Shown piece by piece: positions 6,429-14,823 of a stretch of DNA of 25,826 nt. The notes beneath the pieces are model-generated. The model did not search any database and had not been told where the DNA came from. It saw only the letters and a list, made by a program, of their open reading frames with translations. The stretch covers positions 1 through 25,826 of the forward strand of contig RDOF01000039.1 in the NCBI GenBank assembly GCA_011365025.1. The letters are read 5' to 3'. The DNA comes from Candidatus Thorarchaeota archaeon (GTDB taxonomy: Archaea; Asgardarchaeota; Thorarchaeia; Thorarchaeales; Thorarchaeaceae). How positions within the stretch are numbered: the stretch's first letter is position 1; each line of letters opens with the position of its first letter. A program made the position numbers and the translations under genes.

Positions 6429-7808
6429 ATGAGAATAATCCCTGTTCGCTCTCAGGGCCTTGCCCATTTATCCTATGTCGTAGCATCCAACGGCGAAGCA
6501 ATGGTAGTTGACCCAAGAAGGGACATAGACATTTACCTAGACCTTTCCAGAGATGAGAGTGTTGATATTGTAAAGGTATTTGAAACGCACCGGAATGAGG
6601 ACTATGTCATTGGTTCTCTAGAAATTCAGTATCATTTGCCAAAGTTAGAGATAGTCCATAGCAGTGCAACGAATTTTAGATACGGGACTCACTCGGTTTC
6701 AGATGGCGACACTTTCATGGTTGGGCAAGTGGAGGTAAGCTGTATCACCACTCCCGGTCATACTGATGATAGCATGTGCTACGTTATCGCAGATAGATCA
6801 GTAAGCAAGAATCCACTTGCAGTCTTCACTGGTGACACTTTATTTGTAAACGAGGTTGGTAGGACGGACCTTGTTGACAAGAACAAGCACAAAGAGATGT
6901 CAAGAAAGCTGTATGAAAGCCTCCATGAGAAGATACTTCCCCTCGGCGACGGCGTAATCGTTTACCCGGGCCATGGGGCGGGGTCTGTTTGTGGAGGCGA
7001 TATCGGTGAAAGGGAGTTCACGACTATTGGTTATGAAAGAATGAATAACACGTGGCTGAGTTATGATTTGGATGATTTCGTCGAGAAGAAGATTCGACAA
7101 AAACTCACACTATCTAGTTACTTCAAACACTGTGAGAAGCTAAATACAATTGGACCGCCTATATTGGCTGAAATGTCGTCGCCGAGGCAACTGGACCCAG
7201 ATAGAGTTGATTATTTGCTCAAGCAAAATGATCATGTTGCAGTTGATGTCCGGTCCGCAGATTTCTTTGTATCAGGTCACATCCCAGGATCGATAAGTAT
7301 CCCACTCAACGGCATGGGGATGATTGCGGGCTGGGTGTTGAAACCCGATGAAGCCGTCATTCTTGTAATAGAACGACTGCCTGACTTGAAGCAAGCCATA
7401 GCCTACCTGCACAGAATTGGCTATGACCGGATACTTGGCTATTTGGGGCCTGGCTTGGATGCATGGTATGAAAGCGGTCGTATGAGAGCCACACTACGCA
7501 ACTACTGTGTTGAAGATCTAAAAGCCATGTATGATTCTAAACTGGTGAATTTGATAGATGTACGACAGGTCCATGAAACAGAGAAAGAGTACATCCAAGA
7601 TTCAATCATCTGTCCCCTGACTGATTTGCCAAACGCACTTCCCTCTTTGGACATGTCGAAGCCGGCAGTCACAATATGTCCTTCAGGCAATCGTAGCACT
7701 TCTGCTGCGAGCATTTTGCAGAGGTCTGGATTAGCGGATGTGGGCGTTGTTCTTGACGGATTGAATGGGTGGAAACAGAGAGGGTACGAAACCGTTCCCA
7801 GACACTAA
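6429..7808 (+). CDS. ETHE1-like persulfide dioxygenase/MBL-fold protein fused to two rhodanese domains
   Basis: The product is 459 residues. Residues 1-235 form a metallo-beta-lactamase fold of the ETHE1/sulfur dioxygenase group: HRNEDY (54-59) in place of HxHxDH, TPGHTDDS (His111), GDTLFVNEVGRTDL (Asp136) and PGHGAGSVCGG (His182). Human ETHE1 binds one iron through His79, His135 and Asp154; the matching His54, His111 and Asp136 are kept here. Two rhodanese domains follow. The first (about 258-350; VAVDVRSADFFVSGHIPGS) has no Cys at the catalytic place (ILVIERLPD). The second (about 365-455) keeps CPSGNRS with Cys417. Such fusions oxidise or shuttle persulfide sulfur in the cytoplasm. The gamma-glutamyltransferase-like gene starts 14 nt later, pointing to one operon. 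An in-frame GTG at 6420 is a less likely start. Confidence 0.85.
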   Translation: MRIIPVRSQGLAHLSYVVASNGEAMVVDPRRDIDIYLDLSRDESVDIVKVFETHRNEDYVIGSLEIQYHLPKLEIVHSSATNFRYGTHSVSDGDTFMVGQVEVSCITTPGHTDDSMCYVIADRSVSKNPLAVFTGDTLFVNEVGRTDLVDKNKHKEMSRKLYESLHEKILPLGDGVIVYPGHGAGSVCGGDIGEREFTTIGYERMNNTWLSYDLDDFVEKKIRQKLTLSSYFKHCEKLNTIGPPILAEMSSPRQLDPDRVDYLLKQNDHVAVDVRSADFFVSGHIPGSISIPLNGMGMIAGWVLKPDEAVILVIERLPDLKQAIAYLHRIGYDRILGYLGPGLDAWYESGRMRATLRNYCVEDLKAMYDSKLVNLIDVRQVHETEKEYIQDSIICPLTDLPNALPSLDMSKPAVTICPSGNRSTSAASILQRSGLADVGVVLDGLNGWKQRGYETVPRH

Positions 7809-7821
7809 TGAGGCTTTCAGA

Positions 7822-9393
7822 ATGAATGGAAGGTCAGATGTTCTTGCAAAGAACGGCATGGTGGCAACATCACAGCCATTGGCAACAGTTGCGGGTCTTA
7901 GGGTACTTCAGGATGGTGGAAATGCCATAGATGCCGCTGTTGCGGCTGCAGCCGTCCTCGATGTTGTCGAGCCCTTTAGCACAGGGTCGGGAGGTGATGC
8001 ATTTGCCCTAGTTCATGAGGCTGGAGCAAGAGCACCTCGGGCGTTCAATGGTTCAGGACGCTCAGGTTCCTTGGCATCTTTGGATGATCTAATCCTCAAG
8101 GGATGGAAGACTATTCCCTTGGTGGGCGGAGCTTCTGTCACTGTCCCCGGAGCCGTGAGTCTTTGGTGCCGCTTGGCTATGAACTTCGGAAATCTTGAGA
8201 TGTCGCGAATTTTGGAGCCAGCAATCAATTATGCACGAAATGGATTTCCTGTTTCTCCTATCATATCCCGTGATTGGAAGTTCCTTGTCAGTCGATTGCA
8301 CAATGAGGAGGCCAAACGAGTATTCTCCATACAGGGACGTGGTCCCGAGGTCGGAGAGATCATGAGAAATAAGGACCTCGCTTCAGTATTCGAGCAAATT
8401 GCGGAAAAGGGACCAGATGCCTTCTACAAAGGTGATATAGCAGACGCCATTGCGAAGACGGTCCAACAGCATGGAGGCTTCTTGACTTCCAAGGACATTT
8501 CAAATCATCGAACAGTCGAAACAGAACCAATCAATGTTTCCTATCGGGGCGTAGATGTCTACGAACACGGACCGAATGGCCAAGGGTTTGCCGCTCTTGA
8601 AATGCTCCAAATGATGGAGGAATTCGATTTCGCTTCTCTCAAGCCGTATGATGCCGACCGATTCCACATATCAATCGAGGCTAAGAAGCTAGCCTATGCC
8701 GATTTGCTCCAACACAATGCGGATCCTGATTTCTATTCTGTGCCTCTCCATACATTGCTCTCAAAGGATTATGCATCCAAGAGAGCCGCCATGATACACA
8801 CGGAGGAAACTATGCCACTCCCAAGTACTGGCCTGCGACTTGGGGAAGACACCGTCTACCTTGCCACGGCAGACGGAGATGGAAATGCGGTTTCATTCAT
8901 TAATAGCCTATATACCGGCTTTGGAAGCGGACTAGTGGTTCCTGGCACTGGAATCAAGCTGCAAAGCCGAGGTAATCTCTTCTCGCTTGATCCTGCCCAC
9001 CCCAATTGCTATGCAGCTGGAAAGCTCCCATTCCATACGATCATCCCAGCAGCGCTTTATAGAGAGGGAGGGTTTTGGGGCGTCCTGGGAATCATGGGTG
9101 GATCTCATCAAGCTCAGGCGCATGCCCAAGTGATCAGCAATCTTGTTGATTACAGAATGAAGCCTCAGAAGGCAATCGATTTTCCGCGCTTTCACCACGA
9201 CCAGCTCACCAATGACGTAGGCCTTAGTTCAGGTGTACCCAGAAAATCGCGTGATTCTCTGAGAAAGAAGGGGCACGAGATTGTTACAAAGTCGAAAAGC
9301 GCATACGGCGGGGGTCAAGCGATACTCTGGCATATTGATGCCTGGATCGCTGGTTCTGATTACAGAAAAGATGGCATGGCTGCGGGATTTTAG
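7822..9393 (+). CDS. Gamma-glutamyltransferase-like Ntn hydrolase
   Basis: The product is 523 residues from the ATG at 7822; TGAGG at 7809-7813 lies 8 nt upstream, and the open frame before it overlaps the previous gene. The family start (MVATSQPLATVAGLRVLQDGGNAIDAAVA) is followed by GSGGDAF. The processing/nucleophile Thr is Thr344 in EDTVYLATADGDGNAVS, followed by SLYTGFGSG, and MGGSHQAQ and DFPRFHHD close the small subunit. GGT enzymes self-cleave before this Thr and transfer or hydrolyse gamma-glutamyl groups. The LQSRGNLFSLDPAHPN segment replaces the lid-loop and the E. coli Asp433 region, as in the YwrD/Thermoplasma-type and cephalosporin-acylase-like branch, so substrate may differ from glutathione. 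No signal peptide is present, unlike the periplasmic bacterial enzyme. It sits second in the cluster, 14 nt after the MBL-rhodanese stop. Confidence 0.88.
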   Translation: MNGRSDVLAKNGMVATSQPLATVAGLRVLQDGGNAIDAAVAAAAVLDVVEPFSTGSGGDAFALVHEAGARAPRAFNGSGRSGSLASLDDLILKGWKTIPLVGGASVTVPGAVSLWCRLAMNFGNLEMSRILEPAINYARNGFPVSPIISRDWKFLVSRLHNEEAKRVFSIQGRGPEVGEIMRNKDLASVFEQIAEKGPDAFYKGDIADAIAKTVQQHGGFLTSKDISNHRTVETEPINVSYRGVDVYEHGPNGQGFAALEMLQMMEEFDFASLKPYDADRFHISIEAKKLAYADLLQHNADPDFYSVPLHTLLSKDYASKRAAMIHTEETMPLPSTGLRLGEDTVYLATADGDGNAVSFINSLYTGFGSGLVVPGTGIKLQSRGNLFSLDPAHPNCYAAGKLPFHTIIPAALYREGGFWGVLGIMGGSHQAQAHAQVISNLVDYRMKPQKAIDFPRFHHDQLTNDVGLSSGVPRKSRDSLRKKGHEIVTKSKSAYGGGQAILWHIDAWIAGSDYRKDGMAAGF

Positions 9394-9457
9394 TAATTAT
9401 ACTATTCGCAAACATTCAACTACTATGAATCCTACATATGGCCTTACGGAGCGAGTA

Positions 9458-10906
9458 ATGATGCCACCGAGCAGTGAGGAGTTCAGAGAAGAGAGCGATC
9501 TTCTTGGAATGAGAAAAATACCAAAGGATGTCTACTGGGGAATACAGACGCTGAGAGCAAAGGAGAATTTTGGCGTTTCTCTCGTAACTCTCTACAACTA
9601 CTCAACCCTAATTACCGCGATGGCCATGGTGAAGAAAGCCTGCGCCACTGCAAATAGGGACTTGGGCGACTTGTCAAAAAAGAAGGCTGATGCAATCATT
9701 CAGGCCTGTGATGAAATCATAGAGGGAAAGCTACATGACCAATTTCAAGTTGATATGCTTCAGGGTGGAGCCGGCACATCAACGAATATGGCGGCAAATG
9801 AAATTATTGCTTCAAGGGCAAATGAAATTCTGGGTCATCCACGAAACTCCATTGGCCCGGTCAGTGCCAATGATCATGTCAATATGTCACAATCGACCAA
9901 TGATGTATACCCCACTGCAATCAAGATTGCCACAACCTATGGTCTTCGAGACCTCTCTGAAAGGCTTGAGAACCTAATACTGGCAATTGAGAGCAAGGCA
10001 GTCGAGTTCAAGGATGTATTGAAGCTGGGCAGAACTGAAATGCAGGATGCAGTGCCAATCATGCTTGGCCAAGAGTTTGCTGCATGGGCTGCCGCCCTGA
10101 AACGTGACCTGCTTCGTATCGGTCTTGCAAAGGACGTCCTTAAGACTCACAACGTAGGCGCCACTGCCATCGGTACCTCTCTTAATGCAGAACCGGCATA
10201 TATCGAACTGGCAGAATCGCACCTACGCGAAGTAACCGGCTTGCCTGACCTAGTGACTGCTGAGAATCTCGTTGACGATACGCAAAATTCTGACGAGTTC
10301 GTTCATGTGTCTGGCCTTCTCCGCGTGTTGGCTACCAATCTAAGCAAAATCTGCAGTGATTTGATTCTGCTATCCTCCGGACCTATTGGAGGGCTTCGCG
10401 AAATAAAACTTCCAGAAGTGCAGCCGGGAAGTAGCATTATGCCCGCCAAGGTGAATCCAGTCATACCTGAGATGGTTATACAGTGCGCGTACACTGTGAT
10501 GGGTCACGATACTACAATCACTTTAGCAGCACAGGCAGGCCAGCTTGAATTGAACGCCTTTGATCCAGTGATTGCCTACAACTTCTTTCAAGCCCTGAAG
10601 GTTCTCAAGAACTCGATTCCAATTTTTACTGAAAAATGTATCAAAGGAATAGAGCTAAACCCTGAAGGTCTAAGCGTGGTCCACAGAAGCGTTGGTCTAG
10701 TCACTGCATTGAATCCTGTCATAGGCTATAAGGCCGCAACCAAGGTTGCTCGCAAGGCGCTGGAAACCGGACGTTCAATACGAGATATCGTGCTCGAAGA
10801 AGGGATCCTCGATGAAGGTGAATTGGATGACTTGCTTGACCCAACCAAGATGACTCGACCGAGGCTCCATGGCGAAAGAAACCGTGAAGGGGAGGATTCA
10901 AACTGA
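9458..10906 (+). CDS. aspA: Aspartate ammonia-lyase (aspartase)
   Basis: The product is 482 residues, the usual length for the aspartase/fumarase II superfamily. It starts ESDLLGMRKIPKDVYWGIQT (aspartase-like), then GGAGTSTNMAANE, NDHVNMSQSTNDVYPTA, and the signature GSSIMPAKVNPVIPE (Ser325/Ser326 on the flexible catalytic loop). PAKVNPVIPE is the aspartase form; fumarases read PGKVNPTQCE. The reaction is L-aspartate to fumarate plus ammonia. GGAG at 9448-9451 lies 6 nt before the ATG at 9458 (a second ATG follows at 9461). The frame stays open to 9281, but those residues overlap the previous gene. The 64-nt gap contains TTATACTATT near 9396-9406, so a separate promoter is possible. PNPOx follows 11 nt later. 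Confidence 0.92.
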   Translation: MMPPSSEEFREESDLLGMRKIPKDVYWGIQTLRAKENFGVSLVTLYNYSTLITAMAMVKKACATANRDLGDLSKKKADAIIQACDEIIEGKLHDQFQVDMLQGGAGTSTNMAANEIIASRANEILGHPRNSIGPVSANDHVNMSQSTNDVYPTAIKIATTYGLRDLSERLENLILAIESKAVEFKDVLKLGRTEMQDAVPIMLGQEFAAWAAALKRDLLRIGLAKDVLKTHNVGATAIGTSLNAEPAYIELAESHLREVTGLPDLVTAENLVDDTQNSDEFVHVSGLLRVLATNLSKICSDLILLSSGPIGGLREIKLPEVQPGSSIMPAKVNPVIPEMVIQCAYTVMGHDTTITLAAQAGQLELNAFDPVIAYNFFQALKVLKNSIPIFTEKCIKGIELNPEGLSVVHRSVGLVTALNPVIGYKAATKVARKALETGRSIRDIVLEEGILDEGELDDLLDPTKMTRPRLHGERNREGEDSN

Positions 10907-10917
10907 AGGAGAAGAAG

Positions 10918-11376
10918 TTGGATTCAGAGTCGCATCGCAAGATAGTTGACCTCTTGGGCTCACAACTAATCTCGGTTCTCTCAACTTCAAGCAACAATGA
11001 GCCCTACTCCTGTCTTATTGGTTTTGAATTCACTAGAGACTTGCGATATGTGCTTTTTGCCACAATGCGCGCCAGATTGAAGTATGAGAAGATGAAAGCA
11101 AATCCATTTGTGTCACTTACTGTGGATACCCGCAGCAATTCGCCAGATGATTTTCAGAAAGCAATATCTGTTACCTTGACAGGACGAGCAGATGATGTAC
11201 AAGAGCCTGAGAGAACCAACTTGGCCAATCAACTTGCTATGAGGCATCCTGTTCTCACAGATTTTGTGAACTCCCCCGATTGTGCAATAATGCGTGTAGC
11301 TATTGATAGAATATATCTTGTTGAGGACTTTGAATCGACATCAATATTCAGGGTTGGTGGCTTTTCCCCTGGATGA
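10918..11376 (+). CDS. Pyridoxamine 5'-phosphate oxidase-fold (PNPOx-like) protein
   Basis: The product is 152 residues with a TTG start; GGAG (10908-10911) lies 6 nt upstream and no in-frame ATG exists before about residue 50, so TTG is well supported. The N-terminal pattern (helix, then LISVLSTSSNNEPYSCLIGFEF), the strand-turn YVLFATMRARLKYEKMKANPFVSLTVDTR, and the strand ISVTLTGRADDV match the split-barrel flavin-binding fold of PNPOx and related F420/heme proteins. The cofactor and substrate cannot be told; the length is short for true PdxH. It is the last gene of the run, 11 nt after aspA, and converges with the Na/Pi transporter gene. Confidence 0.75.
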   Translation: MDSESHRKIVDLLGSQLISVLSTSSNNEPYSCLIGFEFTRDLRYVLFATMRARLKYEKMKANPFVSLTVDTRSNSPDDFQKAISVTLTGRADDVQEPERTNLANQLAMRHPVLTDFVNSPDCAIMRVAIDRIYLVEDFESTSIFRVGGFSPG

Positions 11377-11378
11377 AA

Positions 11379-11399
11379 GGAGAATGCTTGGTTCTCTCC
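11379..11399. terminator. Weak inverted repeat between convergent genes
   Basis: GGAGA (11379-11383) and TCTCC (11395-11399) can pair around an 11-nt loop in the 40-nt gap between two convergent stop codons. A role as a bidirectional stop signal is only suggested by position; there is no long U tract. Confidence 0.25.
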
Positions 11400-11416
11400 A
11401 CTGGGCATATTCCATG

Positions 11417-13036
11417 CTAACGCGCTCTGCTATTTGCTCTGGAAATTATATCGGCGGCTATGTTGTCGGCATGATCACCTATTCTTTCCAGGTTCCGGAT
11501 GGTTTCAACAAAGAGTGTGTCAGCTTCAGGCATGCATACTCCCTCTTTCATTCTTTCATTGTGAGCTTCCTTCAACTCTCTCTCAAGAACATCTACCTGG
11601 TCCTCTAGTGCAATTGCTGCCTTGGCAAGTTTCTTGTTCTTCGTTTCCAACGCTCTTATAGCTGTTGAGTACGTTTCCTCCACCAGATCAAACATTCGTC
11701 CCAATTCCCTGTTTCCGCTCCTAGAAAACGATATCTCATCTTTCACACGTTCCATGGCATACTCGGCGATATTCTCCGAGAGGTCACCGACTCGCTCTAT
11801 GTCTGTGAGAATGGCGAGCAATTTCATTCTCCAGGCCATATCCCTCTCTCCCAGCTCTTCTTCTCTAATCTTATCGATGAACTCTTCCGTTGACCTGCAT
11901 CTCTCATCAACGTCTTTTTCGAGAGCAAGTGCCTCTGCGGCCCTATCAAGGTCACCCGTCAGAAGCCCTTCACGAGACAGCTTGATCATTGATAGCGTTG
12001 TTTCCGCCGTGCGGTGAATCTCCCGTTCTGCCTCACGCAAAGCAACCTGGGGCATATTGAGCATCTGTTCGTCAAAGTAGTGTTTACCTATTATTTCACC
12101 CTCTTTGTCAGGTATGACTCTCTCACAAAATCTCACAAGTGGTACAACAAGCGGAACCATGATGAAGCTAACGATTACGTTGAAAATCGTGTGGGCATTG
12201 GCAATCTGCCTTGGTAAGTCCGCCGCGGAGAGGACTACAAGATTTGTAAATGGGCCGATGAATGGGAGAAACATCCCTACGCCCACAACATTGATCATTG
12301 TCTGGGCAAGAGCCGTTCGCTTCGCTGGCGAGGTCGCGCCAATTGCTGCAAAAAGCTCGAGGAAACACGTTCCTATGTTTGCTCCCATTACCAGTGCAAT
12401 TCCTGCATCAAGACGAATCACTCCACTCATGCCTAGGGCAATAACCAAGCTTGTTGTAGCCGAGCTGCTTTGTGTAAGGCCGGCAATTAGAGCTCCAATT
12501 AGGATTCCGATTATAATATTGGAACCATAGTCGTTAATCATATCGACAAAAACCTGATTCTCTCCCAGTGGTCTTGCACTTACCTTGATGAAATCCATTG
12601 CAAGAAAGATAATTCCAAGACTGAAGAGAATTCTACCAACAAGACGCACTCTCTCGTTCTTCGTAATCATTCCGGCAAAGAACCCAATTGCAATCAGTGG
12701 CCAGTACATCATTCCTATTTCAAAAGCTACTAACTGTGCAGTGATTGTTGTGCCAATCTCCGAGCCCAGCATCACATTCACCGATTGTCTGAAAGACATA
12801 ATACCAGCATTCACAAAGCCAATCAATGTGAGCACGGTGATGCTGGAGCTTTGTGTCATCACTGTTGCTGCTGCACCTGCCCACATGCCCTTCAGCGGAT
12901 TATTGCTAACCCTCTCTAGTGTTTTGGTCACTCTGGCTCCGGAGATTTTGCCTAGAGTTTCCCTAAGCATCGTAATGCCAAACATGAAGAGTGCCAGTCC
13001 ACCGACTATGCCGAAAACCATCTCTGCCGTTTGCAT
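11417..13036 (-). CDS. Na/Pi cotransporter family protein with C-terminal PhoU domain
   Basis: The product is 539 residues. It begins with two inverted repeats of a PNaS-type transporter: TQSSSITVLTLIGFVNAG (QSSS at 62-65) with GSEIGTTITAQL (91-102), and LTQSSSATTSLVIALG (189-193) with GANIGTCFLE (218-227). Eight or so membrane helices span residues 6-310. The last 200 residues (about 335-535) are a helical PhoU-like domain with two repeats (ERVGDLSENIAEYA and ERIGDHADNIAADI, both with the E/D-x-x-D metal-binding style). The family moves phosphate with sodium, and the PhoU part probably regulates it. The ATG at 13034-13036 has no clear ribosome site; a TATA-like stretch about 30 nt upstream suggests a very short leader. 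Not preceded closely by another gene (83 nt). Confidence 0.92.
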   Translation of the reverse strand: MQTAEMVFGIVGGLALFMFGITMLRETLGKISGARVTKTLERVSNNPLKGMWAGAAATVMTQSSSITVLTLIGFVNAGIMSFRQSVNVMLGSEIGTTITAQLVAFEIGMMYWPLIAIGFFAGMITKNERVRLVGRILFSLGIIFLAMDFIKVSARPLGENQVFVDMINDYGSNIIIGILIGALIAGLTQSSSATTSLVIALGMSGVIRLDAGIALVMGANIGTCFLELFAAIGATSPAKRTALAQTMINVVGVGMFLPFIGPFTNLVVLSAADLPRQIANAHTIFNVIVSFIMVPLVVPLVRFCERVIPDKEGEIIGKHYFDEQMLNMPQVALREAEREIHRTAETTLSMIKLSREGLLTGDLDRAAEALALEKDVDERCRSTEEFIDKIREEELGERDMAWRMKLLAILTDIERVGDLSENIAEYAMERVKDEISFSRSGNRELGRMFDLVEETYSTAIRALETKNKKLAKAAIALEDQVDVLERELKEAHNERMKEGVCMPEADTLFVETIRNLERIGDHADNIAADIISRANSRAR

Positions 13037-13061
13037 TGGTTAGGAGCGTGCCCTTCCCTTT

Positions 13062-13072
13062 CCCTATTTGAA
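13062..13072 (-). promoter_or_regulatory. Possible TATA box of the Na/Pi transporter gene
   Basis: On the minus strand CTTCAAATAGG lies about 30 nt before the ATG at 13036. With the usual archaeal spacing of about 26 nt, transcription would begin almost at the start codon, which would fit the missing ribosome site (leaderless or nearly so). Inference only. Confidence 0.3.
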
Positions 13073-13119
13073 GCTTTGGAGCGAATGGGGAAACACACAT
13101 TCCGGCGCATTTTCTGTTG

Positions 13120-14751
13120 CTATGGCTCTGGAGGTGCCGAATTCCACTGAATCTGCCAGATACCCATCGTGTCTGTTCCGCATACTACATTCTGAGTAAT
13201 CGTTACGGAGTAAAGAAGGTCCAATGATGCGTTGAAGTATCGAAATGCCGGTCTTAGCACATTAACCCAGGGGTAATAGAAAATCAAGTAGTCACAACCA
13301 ACCGCACGCAAGTAGCTTACCTTCTCCCTAGGTGAAGAGGCATTGTGAGCGAGATAGGGATTGGCTAATCCCACAAGATCAATAATTACATGATTCGTTA
13401 GGAAGGCAATCGCCCCAATGTCATAAACTGCAATCAATGTTCCGTCAGGCAGATTTGAGTCTGCCCATTGGGCACAAACGACTTGCATCTCTGTTATATT
13501 CTGAATCTGATTGGCATGGATTTCCTCATGATGAAGGTAGGATGGTATTGTTGGCGCAAAAAGCAGCAGTACTATTATAGTTGCAATAGTCATGTTCCTT
13601 GCCCAAGTCGCTGGACATACTTCTCTTTGTCCTCGTAGAACTAACTCAGCAAATCCAAAGCAACCCGAAACGAAGGTTATACCCAGCAGGACGAACACAG
13701 GAACTAGGTATCTTGCATCGAAAATCAGTGCCATCATGGGCATGGTTGCCTGATAGCCAATCAACATAGAAAAGATCAGGATAACTTCATAGACTCTAAG
13801 ATTACTAATCAAAACAACGCTAACAATCAGTCCCACGAAAACAAATGTCATCTCACGTGTAATCCAAAGCTGCCAGTAGAATAGCCAAATCTGCAGGCCT
13901 TCAGGCGGAATGCCCCAGCCAAGCTTGACGTAAACTGTATCCGCCAATGGGAAGCCCGTTGTTTTGAGGCACCAGATTACCCAGGGAGCGATTGCTATGC
14001 CGGCAACCGCGTAAGTTCTGAGCACGCCTTTTGCCCACTCATTTTTGGACTTAGATGCTCTGTACATCCTAGCAGCTCGAACTGGAATGCAGAAAATGGC
14101 AAGCAAAGCCAATTCAGGTCTGCACAAGAAAGCCAATCCGGCCAGCAAGCCAACGAGCACATCATATTTGGGTTCTTGTCGATCTACAAGAATAAGAAAG
14201 AGAAACAGAATCATGAATAACAAGGGAGCTTCCATTCCTGAAAGCATCAAGCCGGTCACTCTTGGTGTAAAGGCAAATACGATTTGTCCTACCATCCCTG
14301 CCTTTGGTATCCCGGTAATTTCCAAAACCAGTACTCCGACTAGCACAATGTCAATGGTGTAAAGAATGCTACTGAATACAAGAACAGCGCCTATCACTGA
14401 TTCTGCTGATGTCCCAGCAAAAAGTAGCGGAACCAGCACAATGTTCCAGAGTGGTGCGGAACTGCCTGTGCTTGGAATGCCTTCTGCGTATTCAAATGGC
14501 CGACCTTCAAGGAATGTTCGCGCATAATTCAAGTGAATCCAAGAGTCATCAAACGGAAAGCCAAACACACCCCAGCGTGCGCAAACCGACGTGGTGTAGG
14601 ATATCGCAATGAGTGCAATAGCTATCCCCGTTACGCAATAAAGCACCAAGGGCTGCTTCAGCAGTCCTGCAATCCACTTGTCTTTCCTTTCAATTTCGGA
14701 CACTGACTGCTCAGGGCCAGTTTCAGCCGCCGCTTCTACACCACGCACCAT
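13120..14751 (-). CDS. GT-C type membrane glycosyltransferase (ArnT/PMT-like)
   Basis: The product is 543 residues with a cytoplasmic N-terminal 30 residues, then about 10-12 membrane helices, and a C-terminal soluble part (about 420-543). The first outer loop holds FPFDDSWIHLNYARTFLEG, the DD-containing motif of GT-C transferases that use polyprenyl-phosphate sugars, followed by STGSSAPLWNIVLVPLL, which matches the family's (Y/S)-T-x-P-L-W pattern. LSGMEAPL and FLCRPELALLA also fit this group. The C-terminal domain (WADSNLPDGTLIAVYDIGAIAFL, then IDLVGLANP) resembles bacterial and archaeal members annotated as mannosyl- or dolichyl-P sugar transferases. The acceptor is unknown; the Thr-rich surface proteins of this window are possible clients. 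GGTGG (14762-14766 on minus) precedes the ATG by 10 nt. Confidence 0.75.
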   Translation of the reverse strand: MVRGVEAAAETGPEQSVSEIERKDKWIAGLLKQPLVLYCVTGIAIALIAISYTTSVCARWGVFGFPFDDSWIHLNYARTFLEGRPFEYAEGIPSTGSSAPLWNIVLVPLLFAGTSAESVIGAVLVFSSILYTIDIVLVGVLVLEITGIPKAGMVGQIVFAFTPRVTGLMLSGMEAPLLFMILFLFLILVDRQEPKYDVLVGLLAGLAFLCRPELALLAIFCIPVRAARMYRASKSKNEWAKGVLRTYAVAGIAIAPWVIWCLKTTGFPLADTVYVKLGWGIPPEGLQIWLFYWQLWITREMTFVFVGLIVSVVLISNLRVYEVILIFSMLIGYQATMPMMALIFDARYLVPVFVLLGITFVSGCFGFAELVLRGQREVCPATWARNMTIATIIVLLLFAPTIPSYLHHEEIHANQIQNITEMQVVCAQWADSNLPDGTLIAVYDIGAIAFLTNHVIIDLVGLANPYLAHNASSPREKVSYLRAVGCDYLIFYYPWVNVLRPAFRYFNASLDLLYSVTITQNVVCGTDTMGIWQIQWNSAPPEP

Positions 14752-14762
14752 TCTTCCGAATC

Positions 14763-14773
14763 CACCTTAGGTG
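14763..14773. repeat. Palindrome CACCTTAGGTG over the ribosome site of the glycosyltransferase gene
   Basis: The 11-nt dyad has 5-bp arms with a single central base and overlaps the GGTGG ribosome site of the gene starting at 14751. A protein-binding site is more likely than an RNA hairpin because the loop would be too small. Could be chance. Confidence 0.3.
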
Positions 14774-14823
14774 TACTTCCTAATAGTCCATTTGATTGCA
14801 TGAGCAGGTTGCAATGTATCACC

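Noticed and set aside
9281..9457. N-terminal extension of the aspartase frame
   Set aside because: Overlaps the end of the GGT-like gene and does not resemble aspartase; GGAG supports 9458.
11622..12530. Plus-strand frames of 131 and 141 residues
   Set aside because: Antisense to the Na/Pi transporter gene, with the Ser/Arg-rich look of shadow frames.
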